This document shows positions 33,506 to 45,600 of a stretch of DNA of 64,000 nt, piece after piece. Location: NCBI GenBank assembly GCA_036186865.1, contig AP025063.1, forward strand, positions 345,552 through 409,551, written 5' to 3'. A program made the position numbers and the translations under genes. The notes under the pieces are model-generated. The model was given only the letters and a program-made list of their open reading frames with translations. It did no database searches and was not told the DNA's origin. Position 1 is the first letter of the stretch. Each line of letters opens with the position of its first letter. This DNA comes from Eustoma russellianum (taxonomy: Eukaryota > Streptophyta > Magnoliopsida > Gentianales > Gentianaceae).

Positions 33506-33665
33506 AGTACTTAACTAAATGATAAAATTGCTAAAAATGGAAAAGAAAATTGGAACCTTATATTTTACTTATTTTATGAGGAAATAACGCCTAATTTTTA
33601 TCTTCTCCGGTCCACAGAGTAGCAGACTGAAAGTTGTTCGTTGAAGCTCATAACAACTCCTTCTA

Positions 33666-36600
33666 ATGACGAACTCTACTCTTCAACTTCCTGTCATCGA
33701 TCTTTGCTCTCCTCCAAGCTCCGCCTCTCTTTCCATCCGCGAGGTAATCTTTTTATCAAACCCATACAATTCCCTTCTTGGATATACCTTCTTTCTGTTA
33801 ATTTTATAATATAACCTTAGAATTAGTGTCAGTTAAGTTAGAAGTTGTCTAAATTATGGATTAAAAGAGTGTTTTTTGGCCTTGTAGGCGTGCATGAATT
33901 GTGGGTTCTTTTACCTGATAAACCATGGAATAGAAGAAGACTTGTTAAGCAGAGTGTTTGATGAAAGCAGAAAATTTTTCGAGCTGTCCGTTGACGAGAA
34001 AATGAAATTGGTCCGAAAGAACAATAGAGGTTATACGCCCTTGTATGCTGAGAAACTTGACCCGTCTTTGACTTCTAAAGGTTATCTTTTTTGTTTCCTT
34101 CCTACACAGTATTCCTTTTTCTTTTTTGGGCCACTGTTACTTTTTATTTATTATTAATTTTTTGGTGCTTACCAAATTGATCAAAAACTTATTTAGGAGT
34201 TTCTAATGCATCCATTGAGTGGTAGTGTGATATGTGTAGGAAATGTAGAAACTGTTAGTACTGTAATCAGAAAAGTGCACTGTGTGCATGTGAATAAACT
34301 GAAAACAAAAACGCAAGCAAAACCGAGGCGAGCGTAAGGACTCTGTCCTTAAGACGAATTGCTCCGGTATACTGTGCCCAACCGGATGGAACAAACGTCT
34401 CCCAGGATACAACGGTTTCAGTTCATACGGGCGGCACTACAGCGTAAGAACTTCGACAAACCTGTTAAAGGTGTACTGATTTCTCGAGAATGAATGCAAT
34501 GCAGAATGCTTGTAGAAAAGGATTGCTTTACTGTTTTTCACAGTGTAATTTTCGTATGCATGCATGGTGACAATATATAGATGGAGGGTGGTTGAAGGAG
34601 GTTGAAGGAGGTTTATTGTAAGAACAAATCTGGACCGTTGGATCAAAACAGTTACGATCTCCACCGTTAGATCGTAATCCTTTGTCTGAACAAACGTATG
34701 TCATTGGATCAGTAACCGAAGATAAGATCAAATCTGGAGCGTTGGATCAACAACCGCGATCAACCGCAGATAACCGTAGGATCAGAATTGATCTTGACCG
34801 TTGGATCACCACAGATAAATCGTAGACCGTAGGATCAAGTAATTATTTTTCTGGAAAAATTTAAGAAAATTTATCCAAAAGAATAAGAACCGGGCGGACG
34901 AGCCACGAGCCACGAGCCGAGCCGGACGGGCGGCGGCGGCGCGCGCGCGCGTGTGGTGAACCTTGCCTGAGCTGCGTCCTGACTCCGTCAGAAAACTTCT
35001 CATGCCCAAGGGCACATTTTAGAAAGCTCCAACTTGTAACTTATATGGTGGCCTTTCTCTCTCAAGTGGGCAATGTGGTATACAAGCAAATTGGTGATGT
35101 GTTCACTCCTCAAGAGGCCACATCACCAATTTTTCTAATTTCCACCAATTTTACTCCAACTTTGAGCATTAATTTCTCATTCACCCGGTATCGGAATCGA
35201 GTGATTCAAAAACCAAAAATCATCTACTCATTACGTAGATAATTTAGAAATTTTTAGTTTTCGTTTTCGATTAACGAACACTAATCATAATTAAGCTCAA
35301 AGTATGGTGGTTGTCAACTTTTGACAAACCCACTTGCAATCCAACCTTTTCCCATTTCATTTCTCCAACAATCCCCCATATGAATGAAAATTAATGCAAA
35401 TGTGAATGCAGACTCTATCGAGAAATCAGACAAAGGAATGTTGCATCAGAAGAGGTAGCTTCTGGCCTTGAACCTTTCTTAGTGATGTACCATCGGATCC
35501 ATTCAGCTGGGTAGTGACCTGATGTTTTGAACTATCAGCCTTTACTATGAACCTAGACAAGATACTCACACAACATTTCCTTTAACACCCCTTTTGGTTC
35601 TCATGGTTGTGTTCATTATGGCCATGAACAACCCTGGTTTCAGAAAGTGTTTTTAGGGAATTCTTGCCTATCAGAATTCTCATAGAAGCGGCCCCACTTC
35701 ACACTTACATAGGTGATTCCTATCAAGAGTATTCTGCCATACCCCACTTGATTTATCAAGATATAGGACATCATTAAAAGCATTAGCTTAACCTAACGGT
35801 TCTCTGCAGATAGCACTTTTGTTTAACGGAATGAGTAAGTGCTAACTGAATCCTCATAACTTAGTTTTCCCATTGAACCAAGATTCTGGGATCTCCAGTC
35901 AACAAGGTTGGGTTACCGTTACAAATATTCATGCTTTGTAGGCTTAAGTCCCATTCCGTTTGTCAATTTTGACATTTGATCTCTAGGCAAAGCTTTTGTA
36001 AGCGGATCCGCAAGATTCTCCTTTGATTTTATGTAATCAATGGAAATCACGCCATTAGAGATCAACTGCTTAATAGTATTATGTCTCCGACGTATGTGTC
36101 GTGACTTACCATTATAGATGCTGCTTTGAGCTCGTCCTATAGCTGACTGACTGTCACAATGTATGCTGATAGGAGCGATTGGCTTAGGCCAGCATGGAAT
36201 GTCTTCTAGGAAATTTCGAAGCCATTCAGCTTCTTCCCCAGCTTTATCGAGTGCTATAAACTCAGCTTCCATAGTTGACCGAGCTATGCATGTCTGCTTT
36301 GTAGACTTCCATGACACAGCACCACCACCTACAGTGAATAAGTATCCACTGGTGGATTTAGAATCCTTACAATCTGATATCCAGTTTGCGTCGCAATATC
36401 CTTCCAATACTGCTGGATATCTTGTGTACTGTAATCCAAGGTTCATTGTGTATTTCAGATATCTCATCACTCTATTTAGAGCTTTCCAATGTTCGTCACT
36501 TGGATTACTGGTGAACCTACTCAATTTGTTTACTGAACAAGCCAAGTCAGGTCTTGTACAGTTTGTTATGTACATCAGACTCCCAATGACTTGTGAATAC

Positions 36601-39600
36601 TTTAATTGAGCTACAGGTTCACCCCGGTTCTTCCTCAAGTGTATACTTAAGTCCAGTGGGGTCTTTACCGGTTTTACATCAAGCATATTGAATCGTTTAA
36701 GAACAGACTCAATGTAGTGACTTTGAGACATGACCAATCCTTCAGCTACCCTAGAAATTTTAATTCCTAGAATAACATTGGCAACCCCCATGTCTTTCAT
36801 GTCAAAATTTCTTGTTAACATCTTCTTGGTATTCAAGATGATGTCGTGTGTATTACCCATGATTAGCATATCATCTACATAGAGACATACTATCACATAG
36901 GCGTTTGGTGTGTTTTTGATGTAAACACACTTGTCACATTCATTGATCCTGAAACCGTTTGACATCATGGCTTGATCAAACTTCAAATGCCACTGTTTTG
37001 GTGCTTGTTTCAGTCCGTATAAAGACTTAACAAGTCTACAAACTTTCTTTTCTTGTCCTGGGACAGTAAACCCTTCAGGTTGTTCCATATAAATCTCTTC
37101 TTCCAGCTCGCCATTCAAGAAGGCAGTCTTTACATCCATTTGATGGATCTCTAGGTCGTAGACTGCAGCAATAGCAACTAGCATTCTTATGGAAGTAATC
37201 CTAGTTACTGGTGAATAGGTATCAAAGAAGTCTAAACCTTCCTTTTGTCGATAGCTCTTAGCTACCAACCGGGCCTTGTACTTATCAATGGATCCATCCT
37301 CTTTGAGTTTTTTTTCTTAAAAATCCACTTGCATCCAAGTGGTTTACTCCCTTGAGGAAGATCTACCAGCTCCCACGTGTGATTTTGAAGAATTGATTCT
37401 ATCTCACTGTTTACTGCCTCCTTCCAGAAGGGAGCTTCTGGAGTTGACATCGCCTCTGAAAACGTTCTTGGATCGTTTTCTACCAAGTATGTTAGAAAAT
37501 CTAGTCCAAAAGATGTAGGTATTCTAGTTCGTTTGCTTTGACGCAGTTCCTCACTTTCTTGAGGAGTCGTCTCACGCACTCGCTTACTAGTGCTTGCTTC
37601 TTCGTTGTTTTCGTCTTTCTTTGGAAAGACATTTTCAAAGAACACTGCATTTCTTGATTCCATGACAACATTCTCATGTATGTCAGGAATGTCGGACTTG
37701 TGCACCAAGAATCGATATGCACTACTGTTAGTTGCATATCCTATGAATATGCAATCAATTGTTTTAGGCCCAATTCTAACTTGTCTTGGTTTGGGTACTG
37801 CAACCTTTGCCAGACACCCCCACACTTTCAAGTATTTGTAACTAGGCTTATGGTCTTTCCAAAGCTCGTATGGGGTCTCATCCATCTTCTTTGGTGGTAT
37901 TCTATTTAAAATGACGTTGTCGGAGAGAATTGCTTCCCCCCACAAGTTCTGCGGTAAGCCCGAACTTATCAACATAGCATTCATCATCTCTTTCAGAGTA
38001 CGATTTTTGCGTTCAGCAATACTGAAAAATTTCGGCCAGCAGGTGATTGAGAGAGAAAACAGATTTTTTCTCATTACTTCCTTTCAAAAAACGTTTACAA
38101 ACATATATATTCTTCCTACCTTCTATTCATCCCTTGAATCAAGGCTAGTCTATCTCTATATTTACTACCATAAATACAGCAATAATGCTAAGATTACAAA
38201 ACTGAAAAATCCTCACATTTACTACACCTAATTAGCTCCTACAATTAAGCAAAGCATTTACACACTAACTAAATACAAAAAACATCACATGTCCAAAAAA
38301 TCTTCCAGCCTCCAATTTCCGTTTTTGATAATGCTGTCGGCATTAATCACGATTCCGTGATTCCAACACTCCCCCTCAAGCTGAAATGTAGATATTGCTC
38401 ATGCCCAGCTTGCCAATCAACCCCTCGAATGCTGGTCCATGTAGGCCCTTAGTCAACACATCCGCAACTTGTTGCTTAGTGGGAATATAGCTCATTGTAA
38501 AACTCTTGTCATCGATTTTTTCTCGAATAAAATGGCGGTCTACCTCAACATGTTTGGTACGATCATGATGAACAGGATTGTGAGCAATGCCTACAGCCGC
38601 CTTGTTGTCACAATATAGCCGAGTCGGCCCATCGACCATGGCACGTAATTCTTCTAACAACCTTTTTAACCACAGCCCTTCACACATTCCGTGAGCTAAT
38701 GCCCGAAACTCAGCCTCCGCACTACTCCGAGCTACTACAGTTTGTTTTTTACTACGCCATGTAACCAAGTTTCCCCATACATAGGTACAATAGCCAGAAG
38801 TAGATCTCCTATCTACTAGTGAGCCTGCCCAATCAGCATCAGTATACACTTCTAGACTTCTATCTTTCTTTTTGCCGAAAAACAAGCCCATACCAGGGGT
38901 TTTCTTTAAGTATCTTAAAATACGAAGTACTGCCTCATAGTGTTGTGTTTTTGGTGCATGCATGAATTAGCTCACCATACTTACAGCAAAAACAATATCT
39001 GGGCGTGTATGTGACAAGTAAATAAGCTTACCAACAAGTTGTTGATATCGCTCACGATTAACATCCTCGCCTCCTTGAAAATCCAGCTTGACATTTGGCT
39101 CAGTAGGCGTCGCTGATGGCCTGCATCCCAACATCCCGGTTTCCTTCAATAGATCCAATACATACTTCCGCTGTGAGATAAAAATACCTGATGAGTTCCG
39201 TGCCACCTCCATCCCTAGGAAATACCTTAGTGAGCCCAAGTCTTTCATCTCAAATCTGCTGTTGAGGTACCTTTTTAATGAATCAATCTCATCATAAGCA
39301 TCTCCTGTTAGGATAATGTCATCAACATAAACTATGAGAATAGCACGAGTACCCTTCAAAGTATGTTTATAAAATATAGTGTGATCCGCTTGGGACTGTT
39401 TAAATCCATGAGTTTTAACTGCCTGAGCGAACTTCCCAAACCACTCCCGAAGAGACTGTTTTAAACCATATAATGATTTCTGCAGCCTGCAAACTAAATT
39501 ACTCCCCCTGGAATATCCAGGTGGTAAGTCCATATATACTTCCTCACGAAGATCACCATTTAAAAAGGCATTTTTAACATCCAATTGCTGCAGTGGCCAA

Positions 39601-42600
39601 TCCAAACAAGCTGCTAAGGAAAGTAGGATTCTCACAGAATTTAACTTAGCCACTGGTGCAAAAGTTTCATTATAATCAATACCAGATACCTGAGTGAAAC
39701 CTTTAGCCACTAGTCGTGCCTTGTACCTGCTAACACTCCCATCTGTATTAAATTTTACGGAGAACACCCATTTACAGCCAACTGGTCGTTTTCCTTTATG
39801 TAGCTCTACCACTCTCCAAGTGTTGTTCTTTTCCAATGCCCTCAACTCCTCCTGAACTGCCTCTTTCCAATCCTTGTCTGCTAGTGCTTCCTCAATATTT
39901 TTAGGAATTTGAACATTGGTTACCTTTGCAGAAAATGCTGCAAACTTGGTAAACAATTTAGCGTTAGAAACGAAATTGGAAATAGGATGTTGTGTACATA
40001 CTCTTTTCCCTTTCCGTAGGGCTATAGGCTGGTCCAAATCAAGTGAATTCTCCTTCTCCAATATCTCCTCCTCATCGCAGGAGACAAGAGCCGGTTCTGG
40101 GGATTGGCATGCTAGAGGAATATCCGTGTCTTTATCAACTCGGGCTTGGTTTTTTCGAGTGTAGATGATTATGTTTGGATGTTTGGAAGTAGTGGGAGAT
40201 GGGTTCGGTTTGTTTGATGAATCAGGTTGGTTAGTCGGTTGGGCCGAATCAGGGCTATTCGGCTCGTTTGATGAGTTTAACCGGTTCGGGTCTGGGCGGT
40301 CTGGGCTCGGTGGGTTCAGCAGGTTCGGTTGTGGTGATGAGGCTGGAATATCTCCCCCTGAGCTGCTGCGCGGTAAAGTGGGAAGAGCCAGCAGATCATC
40401 CGGCCGAAGATTAGGGTGGAAAGGATCATCCATAGTACTTTGGGTTTGTTGAAAGAAAGGTTCTTGTTCGCGAAAAAGAGTATCCATGGAAACAAAGGTG
40501 CGACGAAGAGTAGGTGAGTAGCACTTATACCCCTTTTGAGTGGATGAGTACCCAATAAATACACACTTATTTGATCGTGAATCCAACTTGGAAGTAGTAG
40601 GATTACGTGAATGGACAAACACGACACAGCCAAATACTTTGAGTGGTAGATTCGACCCCCCTTGGAATAGAGGGTATATACTATGAAGAGCAGACATGAG
40701 AGTTTTGTACTGAAGGGGTTTAGAGGGAAGACGATTTATTAGGTGACAAGCAGTGAGAACTGCTTCTCCCCACAGATATGTTGGAACATGCATAGTGAAC
40801 ATTAGGGCGCGAGCCACCTCTAGTAAGTGTCTGTTTTTTCGTTCAGCTACACCATTTTGTTGTGGTGTATCTGGACAAGAACTTTGATGGATGATTCCTT
40901 CTGAGATGAAATAGGACTTTAGGGTGTTGTTGAAATATTTGGTGCCATTATCAGTGCGAAGAACTTTAATGGTAGTTTGAAACTGGGTTTTTATCATCGA
41001 ATGAAAGTTTTGTATGGTAGTTGGCACTTCGGTTTTGTCTTTTAGGAGATAAACCCAACATACCCTGGTATGATCATCTATGAACGTGATAAACCACTTT
41101 GCACCTGAAATGTTTTTTACACGAGATGGTCCCCAAAGATCACTATGCACAAGATGAAAGGGGGTGGAAGCAGTGTATATTTTGGGAGAATAATGATGTC
41201 GAACTTGTTTAGCGAAAACACATGGATCACAGTTTAGAGTAGACAACTGTTTATTATTCAACGAAAACAATTGTTTGAGATAATTGAGACTAGGATGTCC
41301 CATTCTTCGATGGAGTAGGAGTACATCAGGGTTTTTGGGGTCACAAAATACGCTAGTTGTGGGAACAGGGAGAGAGGCATGCAGTACAAGTTTCTTTGTG
41401 TCATGGACGTTGTCTTTCTCGAGTTGATATACGCCACTCCTTTCTCTAGCAATGCCAATCATCCTCCCCGATTCCTGCTCCTGCAGAATACAAGATTGAT
41501 CAGAAAAATTGGCCACACAACTCACATCCTTTGTGAGTTTACTAATAGAAATTAAACTACACATCAACTTAGGCACATATAGCACTGATTCAAAAACAAA
41601 TGAGGGAGACACATTTACTGAGCCTTTACCAACAACTGTCGCATATGTCCCATCCGCCACCCTAACTCTTAAAAGTCCAGAACTCGGTACATATGTTGTG
41701 AATAAGGATTTATTACCTGTCATGTGATCAGTGGCTCCTGTGTCTAGAACCCAAGGTGATGTTTCGACAAAATTAACCATACCTTGGTAAGACTTCGTAC
41801 CATCCTGGGGTGGCGCATCGGATTGAGCCTTTAAGAGTGACATCAGTTGTTCAAGTTGCGTCTGATTTAGGGTGACTTGTCCCGAACTGACAGCAGGTGA
41901 GCTGTCTTCGACAACAGCAGCCAGACTCCGGCCATAGGGATGCGGAGCCTTCTTATTCTTCAAATCAGATGGTTTGCCGTGTAAACTCCAACACTTGTCC
42001 TGAGTGTGTCCAAGTTTGTTGCAATGAGAACACCTTGGTCGATTGTTCGTACGTGAACCAACACCCTTCACGGCTAGGGCGGAGACATCGCCTAGTCGTT
42101 CCGAGTGTGGATCCCTGCTTTCTCCAAGCATAACTCGCCTCCTGCTCTCCTCTCTGCGTACCTCGGCAAATGCTTCACTTAATGAGGGCAAAGGCCTCCT
42201 GCCTAATATGCGGCCTCTCACTTCATCTAGCTCTCTGTTCAGTCCAGCCAGAAAGTCATACAAGCGTTCTTTCTCCAAGTGTTCTTTGAATTTGATATTT
42301 CCTTCTAGATCTCCCCAATCAGCCTCATAGTGGAGATCAAGTTCCTGCCATAAGGTTTGTAAAGTATTATAATACTCAGTAATGCTCATACCTTCCTGAC
42401 GAATCTCCTTAAGTCTGTTTTTGATTTCAAAGACTTGAGAAGCATTCTCAAGATCCGAATAATGCTCATGTACAGCATCTCAAATGGCTTTGGCAGTTCG
42501 TAAGAAGAGATAGGTACGACTGATATGCGGCTCCATTGAGTTGATGAGCCATGACATCACCAGTGAGTTGTTCAGTTCCCAAACTTGATAGCGTGGGTCA

Positions 42601-45600
42601 CTGGCTTCCGGTTTTGTGGCTTGTCCGGAGATGAAAGCCAGTTTTCCTTTGCCCCGTAGGACCATTAGGACAGACTGGGACCATAGCAGAAAATTTTTAC
42701 CATTCAATTTGTGGTTGGTAATTTGTAGAGAAGAACTCTCATTGAGAGTTTGTTGGAGACTAGTATCACTAGCAGGCACGGTTGGGACGGTGCCAGCAGC
42801 ATTAGAGGAAGAGGATGGTGCTGCTGTGGAGGTGGGCGTTTGGGTGCTCATTTCGGACAAGAAGGAGGATGAGTTTAGATGGTTTAGTGTTTTACTGCTT
42901 TGGCTCTGATACCATGAAAAATTTCGGCCAGCAGGTGATTGAGAGAGAAAACAGATTTTTTCTCATTACTTCCTTTCAAAAAAACGTTTACAAACATATA
43001 TATTCTTCCTACCTTCTATTCATCCCTTGAATCAAGGCTAGTCTATCTCTATATTTACTACCATAAATACAGCAATAATGCTAAGATTACAAAACTGAAA
43101 AAATCCTCACATTTACTACACCTAATTAGCTCCTACAATTAAGCAAAGCATTTACACACTAACTAAATACAAAAAACATCACATGTCCAAAAAATCTTCC
43201 AGCCTCCAATTTCCGTTTTTGATAATGCTGTCGGCATTAATCACGATTCCGTGATTCCAACAAATACCATTCGATTGAGGTGAATATGGCGCAGTCGTTT
43301 GATGAATAATGCCATGTTCTGAACAGAATTCATTGAACGGTGCATCATATTCGTCACCTCTATCACTACGAATTGACTTAATTCGTTTGCTAAGTTGATT
43401 CTCAACTTCATTTTTATAATCTTTAAAAGCATCTAAGGCCTCATCTTTGCTACTTAGCAAATAAACGTAACAGTATCGAGTGCAATCGTCAATAAAAGTC
43501 ACAAAGTACTTTTTACCGCTTCTTGTTTGCACAAACTTTAAATCACAAACATCTGTGTGAATTAAATCTAACACTTCAGTGTTTCTTTTGATTGAAGGAA
43601 ATGGTAACTTAGCCATTTTTGCTTCAACACAAACTTGGCACTTTTCATTATTGAAACTTAGTTTGGGTAATAAGTCGAGATTAATCATTCTTTGTAATGA
43701 CTTATAATTAACATGACACAAACGTAAATGCCATAAACATGAAGACTCAAGCATGTAAGCGGAAGTAGAAGCAATCTTATTAGCCTCATCGGGCGTAGTC
43801 TTCGTAGGTACAATAGTTATAACACTAAGTTTAAACATATTGTCCATCAGGTACCCCTTCCCTAGAAATACACCATTCTTAGTCAGAATACATTTGTTAC
43901 AATCAAATACTAGCCTAAATCCATGCCTGACTAGTAAAGCACCAGAGACTAAGTTCTTGCGAATGTCGGGAACATGCAGCACATCCTGCAATGTCAATTC
44001 TTTTCCGGAGGTCATCTTCAGAATCACTTTGCCCGAACCTTCAATCTTCGAGCTATCTTTGTTTCCCATGTACAGCCTTTCATTGTCTTTCGCAGGAGAA
44101 TATTCCTTGAACATTCCCCTGTTTGCACATACGTGTCTAGTGGCGCCAGTGTCCACCCACCACTGGCTAGGATTACCTACAGCATTACATTCAGAAACAA
44201 CAGCACACAAGTCCAAATCATCCATTGCACTTACAAGGTTGGCTTTGGCTTTCTCTTGCCTTTTCTTAGGCTTCCTGCAGTCAACACTACGATGCCCTTG
44301 AATTCCACAATTGTAACATTTTCCAGTGAACTTTTTGGCAATCTTCTTGCCCTTCGCGTTCACTCCGACAGAATTTCATCTCTTCTTTTTCGACGCCTCT
44401 GCAACATGAGCTTTTGCATGGCCAGAACTGGAAGACGGCTTCTTGTCTGCCCTTCGATTGTCTTCCTCTATACGGAGTCGGACAATCAAGTCTTCCAAAG
44501 ACATTTCCTTTCTCTTGTGCTTGAGATAGCTTCGGAATTCCCTCCACGAAAGAGGAAGCTTCTCAATCACAGCAGCAACAAGAAAAGATTCACTGAGGGT
44601 CATACCCTCCTCTTTCATCTCAGCAACAAGCATCTGAAGTTCCTCAATCTGAGAAACAACAGTCCTGGAATCTGTCATATGAAAATTAAGAAATTTTCCA
44701 ATAATAAATTTCTTAGTACCGGCATCCTCAGTCCGGTACTTCTTGTCTAACGCCTGTCATAAGGATTTCGCAGTTTTATAAGTAGAATACAATCCATACA
44801 ATGAATTATCCAAACAACTTAAAATGTGACTCAAACAAACATAATTGCTGTAACTCCACGCTTCATCAATCAGATTGTTTTGCATGTTCACATTCTGGTC
44901 TTCCACCGGCACCACCTTCGGAGGATCCTCAGTCAGCATCTTAGCCAAACCCAACGTGGTCAAGAAGAACAACATCTTCTGTTGTCAGCGTTTGAAGTAA
45001 CTTCCTCCAAACTTCTCTGGCTTTTCAACCTGTCCAACAGCAGGAACAGGAGCAGTGACTGGAGCAGCGGGTGCAACAGGAACAGCATTGTTCTGTTCCT
45101 CAGAAATGCCCAGATGCACACCGTTGAACAAGTTGGAACTTTCGCCTTCCATATTTCAGTTTCTGTTAAACGCAATACAGAAAACAGAACACGACGCCAA
45201 TTAGTATCGTACAAACAGAAACGAACCAGATTACAGTATATTTCACTTAATTCGTCTTAAGAATGTTAGTACTGTAATCAGAAAAGTGCATTGTGTGCAT
45301 GTGAATAAACTGAAAACAAAAACGCAAGCAAAACTGAGGCGAGCGTAAGGACTCTGTCCTTAAGACGAATTGCTCCGGTATACTGTGTCCAACCGGATGG
45401 AACAAACGTCTCCCAGGATACAACGGTTTCAGTTCATACAGGCGGCACTACAGCGTAAGAACTTCGACGAACCTGTTAAAGGTGTACTGATTTCTCGAGA
45501 ATGAATGCAATGCAGAATGCTTGTAGAAAAGGATTGCTTTACTGTTTTTCACAGTGTAATTTTCGTATGCATGCATGGTGACAATATATAGATGGAGGGT

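Larger units (their letters stand above)
38023..43262 (-). mobile_element. Copia-3: RE1-like copia element nested in copia-2
   Basis: The 5240-bp element has 346/348-bp LTRs, flanked by AATAC (38018-38022 and 43263-43267). The LTRs differ only by two single-A length changes in A runs, so this is the youngest insertion here. The primer site TGGTATCAGAG (minus strand, 42904-42914) directly abuts the 5' LTR and matches initiator-Met tRNA. The purine tract TTGAGGGGGAG abuts the 3' LTR (38369-38379). Confidence 0.96.
35919..45152 (-). pseudogene. Copia-2 gag-pol, broken and split by copia-3
   Basis: Gag starts at about 45152. In-frame TGA codons occur near 44985, 44756 and 44364, all before or at the zinc knuckle CYNCGIQGHRSVDC. 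The frame 44363-43263 then covers the knuckle, protease (WWVDTGATRH) and the first part of integrase. Copia-3 cuts integrase just before the AERKN motif (38018-38022 / 43263-43267). The rest of integrase (from about 38017) runs to a frame shift in an A/T run near 37312. RT (LYVDDMLI) and RNase H (GYCDANWISD) follow to the natural stop at 35919. Several lesions make the copy dead in its present state. Confidence 0.9.

Noticed and set aside
40165..40452. Plus-strand frames inside copia-3
   Set aside because: Antisense shadows of the Pro/Ser/Asn-rich linker of the polyprotein.
43974..44750. 258-codon plus-strand frame
   Set aside because: Antisense shadow of copia-2 gag. No domain is present on that strand.
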